DNA of 45,460 bases from Mariniblastus sp. (GTDB lineage: Bacteria > Planctomycetota > Planctomycetia > Pirellulales > Pirellulaceae). The stretch's first letter is position 1, and every line of letters begins with the position of its first letter. This document shows, one piece after another, positions 1 through 10,835 of the stretch. A model generated the notes under the pieces. The model did no database searches and was not told where the DNA came from. It worked only from the letters and a program-made list of their open reading frames with translations. The stretch lies in NCBI GenBank assembly GCA_023300235.1, contig JALZWN010000045.1, positions 1-45,460 of the forward strand. Direction: 5' to 3'. Both the position numbers and the translations under genes were made by a program.

Positions 1-18
1 TGGCTTCTTAAGAAGCCA
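1..18. repeat. Perfect 18-bp palindrome at the window edge
   Basis: Bases 1-18 (tggcttcttaagaagcca) equal their own reverse complement. The site lies just outside the hairpin at 31-61. It may belong to a further terminator or a regulatory site of the gene beyond the left edge; the truncation prevents a firmer call. Confidence 0.5.
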
Positions 19-30
19 GCGCATAAAAAT

Positions 31-68
31 AAGCGGTCACTGTTAGAAAAACAGCGACCGCTTTTTTT
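31..68. terminator. Probable bidirectional intrinsic terminator after csrA
   Basis: A 13-bp stem with one mismatch (agcggtcactgtt at 32-44 against aacagcgaccgct at 49-61) closes a loop of about 4 bases. It is followed on the plus strand by a T run at 62-68 and preceded by an A-rich stretch (24-31) that gives a U tract on the minus strand. It can therefore end csrA transcription from the right and a gene entering from the left edge. Confidence 0.75.
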
Positions 69-129
69 GTTTTGATTTCAAGCAACGTCGTCAACGCAGG
101 TAAGGCGGCATCGATTTCAAAAAGGCCAC

Positions 130-378
130 TTAGTCGCCTTTTGCAGGGTGGTCGACGGGTTCGGTTGGTGATGCTTGGTCGACTGCTACGATGGTGGCTT
201 CGTTAAGCAATTTTTCGGCGGCCTCGATTTTGTGTTTTAGCTCTTCCCGTACGACGGCGAGTTCATGAGGAGCTTCGATACCGATTTTTACACCGCCGTT
301 TGTTAACCGCAAGACAGTGATCGAAATTTCATCCCCAATCCAAATTCGCTCGCCAACTTTTCGGCTTAGCACTAACAT
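130..378 (-). CDS. csrA: Carbon storage regulator CsrA
   Basis: 82-aa homologue of CsrA/RsmA, the small dimeric RNA-binding protein that binds GGA-containing leader hairpins and controls translation and mRNA stability in metabolism, motility and biofilm switching. The sequence starts MLVLSRKVGE and continues with the typical I-IGD-I-I-V and GGVKIGIEAP strands and the helix containing VVREEL. This is the complete family core of about 60 residues, followed by a polar tail rich in Thr, Pro and Asp. An SD-like gaggga (plus-strand 385-390, read on the minus strand) sits about 6 bases before the ATG, supporting this start. It appears monocistronic and ends at the hairpin at 31-61. The family assignment is secure; targets cannot be read from the sequence. 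Confidence 0.96.
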   Translation of the reverse strand: MLVLSRKVGERIWIGDEISITVLRLTNGGVKIGIEAPHELAVVREELKHKIEAAEKLLNEATIVAVDQASPTEPVDHPAKGD

Positions 379-557
379 TTCGGATCCCTCTTAAGTTGTT
401 GACTGGTTGACTCGATTGTCGCAGTCTGTTCAAGGTACACCCATTCGGTAAGCTAGGTTAGCAATTTGGGAGGCCGGTGCCAAGTAGCTAAAGGCAGCTG
501 GCAGGGTAAATCCGTTTTTGAATTCGGGTGCTTTGGTAGTCCGGCGCGGAGCCGAAG

Positions 558-690
558 AAATGTGGTGGTGGCGGTGCTTCCAGCGGTTCCAGCCTGTCAT
601 GCGTGCAGGCAGGCTGGAAGCCCATCTCCACATTTCTTAGGCTTCGCCAAGACATGCTAAAACCTTGCTGACACGTCGGGCTACCCTATT
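558..690. repeat. Dispersed imperfect palindrome (family B), copy 1
   Basis: The left arm begins aaatgtgg (558-565) and contains cttccag and agcctgtc. The right arm contains caggctggaag (610-620) and ends ccacattt (628-635). Together they form a long imperfect palindrome. It is followed by acatgctaaaa and a motif resembling gctgac-cgtcgggctacc (668-686). The right arm is identical over 26 bases to 11792-11817, and the trailing motifs recur at 12001-12023. The gene-free stretch 379-786 holds nothing else I can recognise. Confidence 0.7.
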
Positions 691-786
691 TATAAGGCCC
701 TCGGGGTTTGTGAAGTTGACTCGCCCTGAGGTGGCTGATTGGAAACCGCTTGGAGGGAGTCGGTGTCGGGGCGGTGGTCTTGGGCG

Positions 787-1095
787 TTACCGGAATATTG
801 GGAGCATGAAAGCCGCGATCAGCCAGCCAATTCCAAAGCCAATCATCGCATAGGTCGAACTGCCGCACAAAACCCCGATCAGCAGTCCCATCAGCCCAAA
901 GCAGGCACCGGTGGATAGCAGCATGACGTTGATCGTCGAGTCGAAAGGCACTGGGGCCAAGTTGTTTGTATCGATTGGCGTCAGCGAAACCATTGGTTTG
1001 GGATCGATATTGTTTTCGGCGTTGTACTGCTCGCAATTCTCGCACAGCTGAGCGGCGTTTTTGACCGGTTTTCGGCATTGATTGCAGGGACGCAT
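787..1095 (-). CDS. Small zinc-ribbon membrane protein, function unknown
   Basis: 102 aa. The N-terminus has two CxxC knuckles (Cys4/Cys7 and Cys18/Cys21), a probable treble-clef or zinc-ribbon of the kind often seen in small bacterial membrane proteins. A polar linker follows, then two strongly hydrophobic segments at about 57-79 and 82-100, so the protein is probably a two-pass inner-membrane protein with a cytoplasmic zinc ribbon. No SD is evident before the ATG. An overlapping minus-strand frame (686-1078) is longer but has shadow-like composition, whereas this frame has sensible domain structure. It lies between csrA and rpsA and diverges from rpsA. I do not recognise a named family. Confidence 0.65.
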   Translation of the reverse strand: MRPCNQCRKPVKNAAQLCENCEQYNAENNIDPKPMVSLTPIDTNNLAPVPFDSTINVMLLSTGACFGLMGLLIGVLCGSSTYAMIGFGIGWLIAAFMLPIFR

Positions 1096-1575
1096 GGCTT
1101 TTCGCGGGGGCAGTTTCGTCTTGTCAGAGCGTTTCGTCGTTATTTTAGCTGTTGCTTGCTATGCTGCAACAAAGCTGAGGGCGGCAAATTCCCTAGTAAA
1201 ACGCTCTTATTTGCTTTAGGTCTTTCAAAGAGCCACCGAAATCCTCGGCAACCGCAGGTTTGGCTAACCTTGTGCTGCCAAGGAGACGAAATAGGCGTTG
1301 GGGTAAAGCGCGATCGATAAGCATCCGTTTCGTTTTTTCGAGTCCGTCTCGTCCGATTAGGAAAAGGCTACTTGACGAAATGGGGCTGTTTTTGATAGTT
1401 TTACCGGTGTGTGATTGCCTTCGGACCATCTGAAGACTGTATCGGCAGACAAACTGCCTTTCTACCTGGTCGAAGTCAATCAGTTATATTTTTTTCACTG
1501 TCATGCTCATTCGCATGCAACCAACTCTGCTTTGGGCGTCAGTCACCCATCAACGCAGTTTGAGCTCATAAAGCT
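1096..1575. other. Intergenic leader region upstream of rpsA
   Basis: 480 bases between the zinc-ribbon gene and rpsA. I see no convincing gene. An AT-rich tatatttttttc stretch at 1485-1496 may mark the rpsA promoter area, but no convincing -35 element was found, and no strong SD precedes the rpsA ATG. A long untranslated leader is possible, as in bacteria where S1 regulates its own synthesis. Confidence 0.4.
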
Positions 1576-3480
<1,905 letters not shown>

Positions 3481-3512
3481 TTCGACTGTTAACGGTTGAT
3501 GAAAAAAATCAA

Positions 3513-3552
3513 AGCGAGTTGGAGACCGATGGTTTCCAGCTCGCTTTTTTTT
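3513..3552 (+). terminator. Rho-independent terminator of rpsA
   Basis: An 11-bp stem (agcgagttgga at 3513-3523 with tccagctcgct at 3535-3545, one G-U pair) closes a loop of about 11 bases and is followed by eight T residues, 33 bases after the rpsA stop codon. Confidence 0.9.
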
Positions 3553-3579
3553 GCTTCTACGGGCGGGCTGAATGAGGGG

Positions 3580-3660
3580 CAGCAGTGCTGCCAACGCTTC
3601 TGCCCGGGGCCCGGTCTTGCGTGGGGGCTTGCCGTGGGACAGGCTGGAAGCATTGTCGCC
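3580..3660. repeat. Partial copy of dispersed repeat family B
   Basis: The segment gacaggctggaagc at 3638-3651 matches the arm of the palindrome found at 558-635 and 11705-12023; the rest is diverged. It lies in the 326-base gap between the rpsA terminator and the sulfatase start. I see no other feature there. Confidence 0.45.
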
Positions 3661-3878
3661 AACTTGCACGCAGTAGAGTGTTTATCGCTGGGGTTGTTTT
3701 CGACCTCGCGGAGTCGCAGATACTTGCAATTAAGTCATGAAAACCCGATACTCATCCACAAACGCGAAGGGTGCGACAGGCTTCATCGTTTTCGGGTGAA
3801 TCCGATTCAGCACTCGGCGAGCGTTGGTGCTCGTCGCAAATAAGCAATCAATCAACCGGTCTTCTCGCCGACAGCAGA

Positions 3879-5321
3879 ATGAGTACTACCATGAATTCGA
3901 AAATTAATTTGTTGTTTTGGCTGTTGATCATTGGGGGAAATGTTTGTTCGGCTGGCGCGGCCAGCGAGCCGATGGAAACGAATGCCGAGTCAAAGCCGAA
4001 CATCATTTTTATCTTTGCCGACGACTGGGGCTGGGGAGATTTGAGCTGCCACGGGCATCCGTATGTGAAGACTCCCAATATCGATCGCTTGGCAAAAGAA
4101 GGTACAGACTTCCATCGATTTTCGGTCGCTAGTGGAGTTTGTTCGCCGAGTCGTGCGGCGGTGATGACGGGGCAGTTTCCAGCTCGGTACAACATCGATG
4201 GCCACTTCGCTTGGGTGCCTAGTAATGCCGGACGAAACATGCCGGATTGGCTTAGCACCGACGCACCGACGATTCCAAAATTTCTCAAGCAAGCGGGCTA
4301 TCGTAGTGCTCATTTTGGTAAGTGGCATTTGGCTAACAACATGATTCCGGATTCGCCAGTTCCGTCGGCGTACGGGTACGATCAATATGGTGCGTTCAAT
4401 TGTGCCGGAGAGCAAATGCCGGTGCACGAGGATGCTCGGCAGACGATTAAGTTCATCGAGTCTTGCCAACAGGAAAAGAAACCATTTTTCGTAAACCTTT
4501 GGGTGCACGAACCGCACACGCCGTTTCATACGGTGCCGAAATACCGCTGGCGTTTCCAAGATCTGCCCGTGGAAGACAATGTCTTCGCTTCGGTTTTGTC
4601 TCACGCAGATGATCGCATCGGCGAAGTGCTTGATGCATTGGATCGATTGGGACTGACTGAAAACACGTTGGTAATTTTCAGTTCCGACAACGGACCCGCG
4701 CGGTCTCAGAAGCCGGATGCCGAGTTAACGTTAATGAATGACACCGCTACCGGATGTGGCTATGGGATCGCTGCAGCCAAGGGGATTACCGCCGGTCGTA
4801 AAGGGTACAAGGCGTCGTTGTTTGAGGGCGGCGTTGGCGTTCCGTTTATCGCTCGATGGCCGGGGAAGATCGCTGCTGGGGAAATGGATAAGACTTCAAT
4901 GCTGTCGGCAGTGGATTTGTTGCCGACGTTTTGCGAGATCGCTGGCGTGAGTTTGCCGGAGACGTATGCAGCCGACGGCATTAGCCAGCTGAAAGCCTTG
5001 CAAGGCGATGGTGAGTCGACCCGAAGCAAGCCGTTGTTTTGGAAAGCCAAATCGCGCTGGCCTGCCGCGGCACACCAGCCTTACCATTGGGTGTCTTATG
5101 CAGTCGCGGTCGACAATTGGAAGCTCGTCTCCAATGAAGATCATTCGCATTTCGAGCTGTATGATTTGGTTGCCGATCCATACGAAGCAATGGATTTGAG
5201 TAAGTCAAAGACTGAAATCGCCAAATCATTGTTGAAAAAGATTGAGGAATGGAAATCAACGCTTCCTAGCACGCCAACAGGCGATGTATTTTCTTCCGAA
5301 CGAACTACGATGAAAAATTAG
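3879..5321 (+). CDS. Secreted sulfatase (formylglycine-dependent, arylsulfatase family)
   Basis: About 480 aa from the chosen ATG, which places a clean signal peptide (hydrophobic core LLFWLLIIGG, then SAGAAS) at the N-terminus. An in-frame upstream ATG at 3771 would add 36 residues that look non-coding; ATG 3891 is also possible. The S1 sulfatase family hydrolyses sulfate esters in the periplasm using a formylglycine made from the Cys of C-x-P-S-R. Here it is GVCSPSRAAVMTG, the Cys being residue 88 of this start. Metal ligands are visible as FADDWGWGD near the N-terminus and the later SSDNGP motif. The C-terminus contains the usual HFELYDLVADPYE strand. The downstream beta-helix protein suggests joint work on a sulfated polysaccharide. 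The substrate cannot be read from the sequence. Confidence 0.93.
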   Translation: MSTTMNSKINLLFWLLIIGGNVCSAGAASEPMETNAESKPNIIFIFADDWGWGDLSCHGHPYVKTPNIDRLAKEGTDFHRFSVASGVCSPSRAAVMTGQFPARYNIDGHFAWVPSNAGRNMPDWLSTDAPTIPKFLKQAGYRSAHFGKWHLANNMIPDSPVPSAYGYDQYGAFNCAGEQMPVHEDARQTIKFIESCQQEKKPFFVNLWVHEPHTPFHTVPKYRWRFQDLPVEDNVFASVLSHADDRIGEVLDALDRLGLTENTLVIFSSDNGPARSQKPDAELTLMNDTATGCGYGIAAAKGITAGRKGYKASLFEGGVGVPFIARWPGKIAAGEMDKTSMLSAVDLLPTFCEIAGVSLPETYAADGISQLKALQGDGESTRSKPLFWKAKSRWPAAAHQPYHWVSYAVAVDNWKLVSNEDHSHFELYDLVADPYEAMDLSKSKTEIAKSLLKKIEEWKSTLPSTPTGDVFSSERTTMKN

Positions 5322-5450
5322 CGTTTGAGGGTTGATTGAGGTCTTTAGTTTTTTGAGTTCGATTGACTTGGGGCTGAAAATCAAAGACGCCTGCGAGAAC
5401 TTTCTCGCACTTTCGCGTTTATCTCAATACTATGCGACACAGCGAAATTT

Positions 5451-5484
5451 GCGTCGCTCAAAATGTGGGTGGGGAAAGCTCTTA
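5451..5484 (+). repeat. Dispersed repeat family A, copy 1 (short)
   Basis: Contains gcgtcgctcaaaa, a short spacer and a gggaaagctctta end. It matches the 3' half of the copies at 7247-7308 and 23564-23625 in the same orientation. It lies 54 bases before the chosen start of the beta-helix gene. Confidence 0.6.
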
Positions 5485-5537
5485 GTGGTTTCGCAGGGCG
5501 CACATGTTTTTATTTCTACGATGGGCCGTTTGCTGGC

Positions 5538-7001
5538 ATGAAGAATGTTTGTTTTGTCTTGACTGTGATTTGGGTTGCGGTTGTTGCTAATTCGGTTTTT
5601 GCAACCGACTACCATATCGATTCACAGGCTGACTTTGACAAGTGGAAGCGTCATACGTTCGAAGCGGGTGACCGTGTTATTTTTCGTAACGGAAAACGCT
5701 TCAAAGGAATGTTCGCGCCGAAGGGAAACGGCCGTAAGGGAGCGCCGATTTGGATTGGTGCCGCTGGCGAGGGTAAGAGGCCACGGATTGACGCGCAGGG
5801 GAAAAAGTCCTCGGGTGTTTTCTTGCAGGACCCATCGTTTTGGGAAATCGATGGACTGGAGATCACAAACACGAATGGCTCCGACGAGGACCAAGGCGAT
5901 TTGTTTGGGATTCATGTGGTTGCCAATCAAAGCGAAGGTGTTTTTGAGCACCTATATATTTCGAATTGCTACATTCACGACGTCAATGGGAAGGTCGCGG
6001 GTAAGCGCCGAGGCGGAATCCATGTTCATCTGAAGAAACTGAAGAAGTCAATCTTTCACGACCTGCGGATCACTAACAACCGAATCGAAAATGTTGGTGG
6101 GGTCGGGATTGGAAATACCTCTTCCGCCGCCAAGGTTGTCTTTGAAAAGGACAGCTATGAAACGGCTTATCTGTGGACCGATGTTTATGTTGCCGATAAC
6201 TTTGTTAACAACACGGGCCGCAATTGCGTGATTGCTCGGTGGAGCAAGGACGCGGTCTATGAGCGGAATACGCTTGCCAATAGCAGTCGTTACGACACGG
6301 GGCATAGCATTTTTTGCTTTGGAACCGATGGCATGAAGCTCCAGTACAACGAGGCTTACGGTAATGTTGGCCCAGGGGACAAGGATCGCGGCGGGTTTGA
6401 TGCGGACTACAACTGCGTCAACACGTTCATCCAGTACAACTACAGTCACGACAACCTGTGGTTTTGTGGGATCATGAAACGTCCCACTTGGCACGTCGTG
6501 ATTCGTTACAACTTGAGCGTCAATGATCGTCAGGGGATTTATTTTTACGGATTCGATTCAGAGCGCGATGCACGCGACGTTCACATTTACAATAACACTC
6601 ACTTCATTGGCAAAGAGTATCAAGCAAGCGTGTTTCCGCGGGGGCGAACACCGGTTAACAGTAAGTTTGAGAACAATATTTTTTACTTTGAGGGCAAAGG
6701 TACTTGGGGCAAGAAGCAGTCGGGCCCCGGAGTCGCGTTTCGAAACAACTTGTACGTCGGTATCAAGCCGCACCCGGATGACGCTTCTGCGGTGACGGAA
6801 GATCCGATGTTCGGCTCTGCTGGAAAAGCTCCTTGCGATATCGAGTTAACGGAAATGAAAGAGTTGTGGGGGTATCAATTGCGAGCTCGATCTCCCGCAT
6901 TCCAAACGGGCCGAAAGATCAAAAGCAATGGCGGCCTAACACTTGACAAAGAAAAGGCCTCGTATTCGGCGCCGAACTTGGGAGCGTTTGGTTCACGTTG
7001 A
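5538..7001 (+). CDS. Secreted right-handed parallel beta-helix protein (polysaccharide lyase-like)
   Basis: 487 aa from the chosen ATG. This start gives a typical signal peptide (MKNVCFVLTV..., cleavage near SVFA-TD); the upstream in-frame ATG at 5463 lies in the repeat at 5451-5484 and is unlikely. The body has many short Asn/Gly-rich turns alternating with beta strands (for example DGLEITNTNG, YISNCYIHDV, DLRITNNRIENVGG, VYVADNFVNNTGRN). This is the pattern of PbH1 repeats in pectate-lyase-like and polysaccharide-lyase-6-like proteins. Such proteins cleave or bind acidic polysaccharides. No catalytic signature could be assigned with certainty. It follows a sulfatase on the same strand with a 216-base gap, so functional pairing is plausible but an operon is not proven. 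Confidence 0.85.
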   Translation: MKNVCFVLTVIWVAVVANSVFATDYHIDSQADFDKWKRHTFEAGDRVIFRNGKRFKGMFAPKGNGRKGAPIWIGAAGEGKRPRIDAQGKKSSGVFLQDPSFWEIDGLEITNTNGSDEDQGDLFGIHVVANQSEGVFEHLYISNCYIHDVNGKVAGKRRGGIHVHLKKLKKSIFHDLRITNNRIENVGGVGIGNTSSAAKVVFEKDSYETAYLWTDVYVADNFVNNTGRNCVIARWSKDAVYERNTLANSSRYDTGHSIFCFGTDGMKLQYNEAYGNVGPGDKDRGGFDADYNCVNTFIQYNYSHDNLWFCGIMKRPTWHVVIRYNLSVNDRQGIYFYGFDSERDARDVHIYNNTHFIGKEYQASVFPRGRTPVNSKFENNIFYFEGKGTWGKKQSGPGVAFRNNLYVGIKPHPDDASAVTEDPMFGSAGKAPCDIELTEMKELWGYQLRARSPAFQTGRKIKSNGGLTLDKEKASYSAPNLGAFGSR

Positions 7002-7246
7002 AGGTGATTCGTCAGCCGGTTGGATACAAACGATTGGTCGTCGGTTTCGATTGTCGGTTTGTAGGGTGGATTTTCGCCGCATAGGATGTTGGTGTGGTCC
7101 GGTGTGGGCGGTCAAAAACAGAAAACAAATGGCGTAAGTGGTGGTGGCAGTTCACTGTGTTTTTGGCAGTGGTTACCAGGGAAATTGAATTTGCCATCGA
7201 AGTAAGCGATCTGGATAAATCGAAACGATTGGAACTTAGCGATTGC

Positions 7247-7308
7247 CCCAATGCTTCGCGGCGGAGCAGGAAGTGCGTCGCTCAAAAAGGTCGTGAGATA
7301 AGCTCTTA
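7247..7308 (+). repeat. Dispersed repeat family A, copy 2
   Basis: Begins cccaatgcttcgcg, has about 13 variable bases, then gtgcgtcgctcaaaa, a short variable part and gagataagctctta. The same order and spacing occur at 23564-23625. It sits in the 350-base gap (7002-7351) between two convergent genes; nothing else is evident there. Confidence 0.65.
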
Positions 7309-7351
7309 AGTAAAATCAATACGCAAGGCCAATGTCTCATTTGACACGGAT

Positions 7352-8926
7352 TCAGCCCCGTTCGTTGTCCGCATCCACTTCGGTTACCGTGATCACGTTG
7401 CCGTGGATCTTGACCACGCGAATTGGTGTGCCTTGGTCAACGAATGAACCATCGCTGACCACGTCAACCACTCGGCCGTTGATTTTGACTCGGCCTGCCG
7501 GGCGAAGAAGAGAATCGGCGACGCCAAAATCACCCACCGACACGCCTTCGTAAGTTGGCGTGGTCTGGCCTTTGTCATCGCCTAGTTCGGAAGCTTTTGC
7601 TTCGCGTCCAACTTCTGAGTCCAGGATGATGCCTTTGAAGATTGGTAGGTTGCCCATCTGTCGGGTGATGAAAAAAGCTGCGAACAAAAAGCAAACACCT
7701 ACGATGGTGGTCACGATAATGGAAGTGAAAAGTTGATTCCAATCCATCGCCGTTGTGGGGATGACGAAGCTTTGGCTGGCCAAAACAATACTGGCGAACA
7801 TCAGTAGTAGGCCTGTGATGCCGGCAACACCAAATCCGGGAATCACAAACAACTCGGCCGCGATGAAACCAACTCCGGCGACAAACAACATCACCTCCAG
7901 CCAGCCCGCGGTTCCACCGAGAAAGTGGCTCCAGAAAAACAGCAACGCGCACAAGCCGGCGATCAAACCGCCGATTCCCAGCCCCGGCGCGCTCAGTTCG
8001 ACCCATAAAGCAATCAGTCCAACTAAAATGATCAACGCGGATACCCACCATTGATTCAAAAAGTGGATCGTGTGGTCAGTCATCGTTGGCTCGTAGACGG
8101 TGGTCTGGGCCAAATCGATTTTCAATTCGGCGGCGATGTCTTGACGCGATGAAGCGTGGCCTTGGGCGAGTTCAAGTTCGACCGCTCGTTGGCCGCTAAC
8201 GGTTAGGAAGCGTCCGTTTTTTGTTTCGATGACCAGTTCCCACGGCGGATCGGGCTTTAAAACATCTTCGTCGTTGACGGCGGTCAGTTCAAGTTTTCCA
8301 TCGTCGTTCAGTTTTGAGTACACCAAGTGATCCGAGTCGACCATGGCTTCGGCAAGATCCGGGTTACGGCCTTTCGATTCGGCGAGGTCTCTAGCGTCTC
8401 GCGAGAGATACGATTCGATCTTTGGTTCGATCAACCGCCAAGCCCATTGTTCGGGGTCAAAACCGATCTCTCCCGAGTCGCCGAACTTTGCATCGGGATT
8501 GATTTGGATTTCGTCACAGCCCAGAGACACCAAGCTGCCGCCGGAGATCGCTTCGTTTTCGACAATCACAACGGTGTAGGCTTTGCAGTCGCGTAGCCGT
8601 CGAGCCATCTGCAGGCTCTCGATTTTCAGTCCGCCGGGGCTGTCGACTTCCACCAAGATCAAATCCGCTCCAGCCGCTTCGGCTTTGTCCATCGACCGGT
8701 TAAAGAACCCGGTTAGGAAATCATTGATTTCGCCGTGAAACTGGATCAACACGGGCTTGCTAAAGCTATCGGGTCGATCCCGTGTGTGGTCGCGGACGGT
8801 TCGAGCGTCTTCTTGTGCGATAGCGGAGATCGCTGGCATCAGAGCGAAGAATGCGGCAACGAAAAACGTGCTGGAAAGAGTTTTAAGCGTCTTCAGAAAA
8901 GGGCTGCAATCGTGATTTTTATCCAT
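7352..8926 (-). CDS. Long-form NfeD family membrane serine protease (ClpP/SppA-like plus NfeD domain)
   Basis: 524 aa. A signal peptide (about 12-37) is followed by a ClpP-class domain at about 58-200 with VEVDSPGG and the nucleophile elbow AISGGS, in which Ser128 matches the catalytic Ser of archaeal STOPP protease 1510-N. By eye the dyad lysine region (before the ESKGRN motif) reads Arg rather than Lys; this depends on remembered alignments and is uncertain. Four to five transmembrane segments lie at about 293-425, including the Gly-rich ELSAPGLGIGG and ELFVIPGFGVAG motifs typical of NfeD. A C-terminal OB-fold NfeD domain follows (about 455-518, with GRVKINGRVVDVVSDG). Family members work with stomatin/flotillin-type proteins in membrane quality control; no stomatin gene is adjacent. 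The start has no SD. Confidence 0.93.
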   Translation of the reverse strand: MDKNHDCSPFLKTLKTLSSTFFVAAFFALMPAISAIAQEDARTVRDHTRDRPDSFSKPVLIQFHGEINDFLTGFFNRSMDKAEAAGADLILVEVDSPGGLKIESLQMARRLRDCKAYTVVIVENEAISGGSLVSLGCDEIQINPDAKFGDSGEIGFDPEQWAWRLIEPKIESYLSRDARDLAESKGRNPDLAEAMVDSDHLVYSKLNDDGKLELTAVNDEDVLKPDPPWELVIETKNGRFLTVSGQRAVELELAQGHASSRQDIAAELKIDLAQTTVYEPTMTDHTIHFLNQWWVSALIILVGLIALWVELSAPGLGIGGLIAGLCALLFFWSHFLGGTAGWLEVMLFVAGVGFIAAELFVIPGFGVAGITGLLLMFASIVLASQSFVIPTTAMDWNQLFTSIIVTTIVGVCFLFAAFFITRQMGNLPIFKGIILDSEVGREAKASELGDDKGQTTPTYEGVSVGDFGVADSLLRPAGRVKINGRVVDVVSDGSFVDQGTPIRVVKIHGNVITVTEVDADNERG

Positions 8927-9223
8927 GTCGCAATCTAAAAATTATCTCGCTTAAAAACCAGCCAAGTTGACATTAGCGTGCAGCATTCATTCTGCTGCTG
9001 GCAACGGGCCGTCACCCTAGTTTTATCGCATTATCCACTCAATGCTAGCTCGATCCGAGGGGTTTTAACTGCATCTTAAATCGAGCTTTGTCAAATTGTT
9101 GTGATGGATTCTAATTCGCAGCCCAGCCGGTTTGGAATGTCGCAATTCTTAAACTGGCGGTTCGATCATTTTCCGCAACGGAATGCGGCAGGTTCGAACA
9201 AGTTTATTACGGTCATCCAGTCC

Positions 9224-9231
9224 AAGGAGGG
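9224..9231 (+). promoter_or_regulatory. Strong Shine-Dalgarno site that fixes the start at 9237
   Basis: The sequence aaggaggg lies 5 bases before the ATG at 9237. It rules out the longer in-frame start at 9183, which has no such site. It is the clearest SD in the window. Confidence 0.85.
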
Positions 9232-9236
9232 AACGG

Positions 9237-10835
9237 ATGTTTGCGAATTTACAACACGTGCGCGCGGCCAAATGGTTGTTGCTGACGACAATCGCGGTGG
9301 CGTTTTTGGTAACGACGGCCGTCAAATCCGTTGTCGCTCAATCGGAACCATCGCCGATTTTGTACTTCTTTACCAACGATGGTTGTGCACCGTGTCTGTC
9401 GGTCAAACCGGTGATTGATCGGTTGGCGAATAACGGTTACCCCGTCAAAACGTTAAAAGCGGCAGAGCATGCTCGGTTTGCTAAGCAGCTTGGCGTAGAG
9501 CGAACCCCGACGGTCGTGTTGATCGCGGGCAATCAAATTGTTGGCAGGCACGCGGGATTGATCGACGGTTCGACTCTGCAACAGTGGTTTGACAAGGTCG
9601 GTGTCACGGCTAATCCAGCATTTGATCGAATTCAAACCGAAGAAAATCGTACCCTCGCTGACAGCCGTCGTGCGCTAGTCCCAGGAGCCCTCCAGCAAAA
9701 TTTAGCCGACAGCCGAAAAGCTCCCGGCACCAAAGTCGTCATTGACCGTCAGGTGACCAACCAAGATCCTGGGAGACGCGGTCGAGCATCGTTTAGCTCG
9801 CCCACCATGGTCAACGGGACTGCTCGGCCACGAAGTTCTGCGGAACGACGAGCGATGGAGGCGACGGTACGTTTGAAGGTGGATGACGACGAAGGTACTT
9901 CTTACGCTACCGGAACGGTGATTCACACGCACGGCAACGAGAGTCTGGTGATGACCTGCGGGCACGTGTTTCGTGATTCCCAAGGGCAGGGAGAGATCAC
10001 GGCGGAATACGATTTTTACGGTCAACCTCGAACCGCTCCTGGTCGACTGGTCGACTATGACGCAAAGGCAAAAGACATCGCGTTAGTAGTGATTCGCACG
10101 GACGCTCCGCTGACGGCGGTCCCTTTGGCCGACAAACGTTCGCCGATTCAATCCGGAGTAGACGTCTTCAGCATTGGCTGCGACCACGGCGAAGACCCAA
10201 CCATCCGACATTCGCAAATCAAAAACCGCGCCGCTTACGATGGTTCGCTGAAGTACGATATCTTCGGACGACCGGTGGACGGGCGCAGTGGCGGAGGCTT
10301 GTTTACCGAGTCAGGGCATTTGATCGGAGTTTGCAACGCAGCGGCGGTTGAAGTGGACGAAGGCATCTACAGTGCTCTTGATACGCTCTACTGGCAGCTT
10401 GCTTCGACGGGGCTGGAGCATTTATTTGACGCCAACGATAACCGATGGTTGGCTTCGAATCCAAAGTCACCGGAGATTCCCAACAGGTCGGCTTCGATTC
10501 TTCGTGGGCCAGCAACGGGCAATCGTTTTGCCGAAGCGATTGGCAGTAACGATCAATTTGCAGGCCGGTTGAGCCAAGAACGCTTGGCAAACGCTGGGGC
10601 GAGCAACAGAGTTCGTCAGCCAATGGCTCGAATCGATCGCTTGGATCAACGGGATTCGTTTGAGAGAAATCCGGTTGCTTTGACACGCCCGCTTGAGCAA
10701 ACTACCAATGACGATTCGCGGGAAGTCGTGATCATGGTTCGCTCAAAACAGGACCCGCGAGTGGCAGAGCGGATTGTGATCGACGATCCGACTCCCGAAC
10801 TACTTGAGTACCTGGGCAATATGCAAACGCAATGA
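9237..10835 (+). CDS. Thioredoxin-like / trypsin-like serine protease fusion, exported
   Basis: 532 aa from the SD-supported ATG. Residues about 12-34 are a signal peptide or anchor. A thioredoxin fold at about 38-122 has the redox motif CAPC (Cys50, Cys53) and a cis-Pro at ERTPTVV (Pro91). An Arg/Ser-rich linker leads to a trypsin-like domain at about 205-395 with an intact triad: His243 (TCGHVF), Asp280 (AKDIALVV) and Ser351 (DGRSGGGLF). The C-terminal 140 residues are disordered and polar. Both activities look catalytically competent. The stop overlaps the next start (ATGA), so it is translationally coupled to the PhyH-like gene. A plausible role is periplasmic protein quality control or processing; this is inference. 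The fusion is unusual compared with stand-alone DegP/HtrA proteases, and no PDZ domain is visible. Confidence 0.87.
   Translation: MFANLQHVRAAKWLLLTTIAVAFLVTTAVKSVVAQSEPSPILYFFTNDGCAPCLSVKPVIDRLANNGYPVKTLKAAEHARFAKQLGVERTPTVVLIAGNQIVGRHAGLIDGSTLQQWFDKVGVTANPAFDRIQTEENRTLADSRRALVPGALQQNLADSRKAPGTKVVIDRQVTNQDPGRRGRASFSSPTMVNGTARPRSSAERRAMEATVRLKVDDDEGTSYATGTVIHTHGNESLVMTCGHVFRDSQGQGEITAEYDFYGQPRTAPGRLVDYDAKAKDIALVVIRTDAPLTAVPLADKRSPIQSGVDVFSIGCDHGEDPTIRHSQIKNRAAYDGSLKYDIFGRPVDGRSGGGLFTESGHLIGVCNAAAVEVDEGIYSALDTLYWQLASTGLEHLFDANDNRWLASNPKSPEIPNRSASILRGPATGNRFAEAIGSNDQFAGRLSQERLANAGASNRVRQPMARIDRLDQRDSFERNPVALTRPLEQTTNDDSREVVIMVRSKQDPRVAERIVIDDPTPELLEYLGNMQTQ

Noticed and set aside
466-660. Short plus-strand frame between csrA and the zinc-ribbon gene
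   Set aside because: It lies on the palindromic repeat of family B and has no SD or protein-like composition.
686-1078. 130-codon minus-strand frame overlapping the zinc-ribbon gene
   Set aside because: Arg/Gln-rich with shadow-like composition; the overlapping frame 787-1095 has CxxC pairs and two membrane helices.
3771-3878. Longer N-terminus for the sulfatase from ATG 3771
   Set aside because: It would bury the signal peptide behind 36 residues of non-coding-like sequence.
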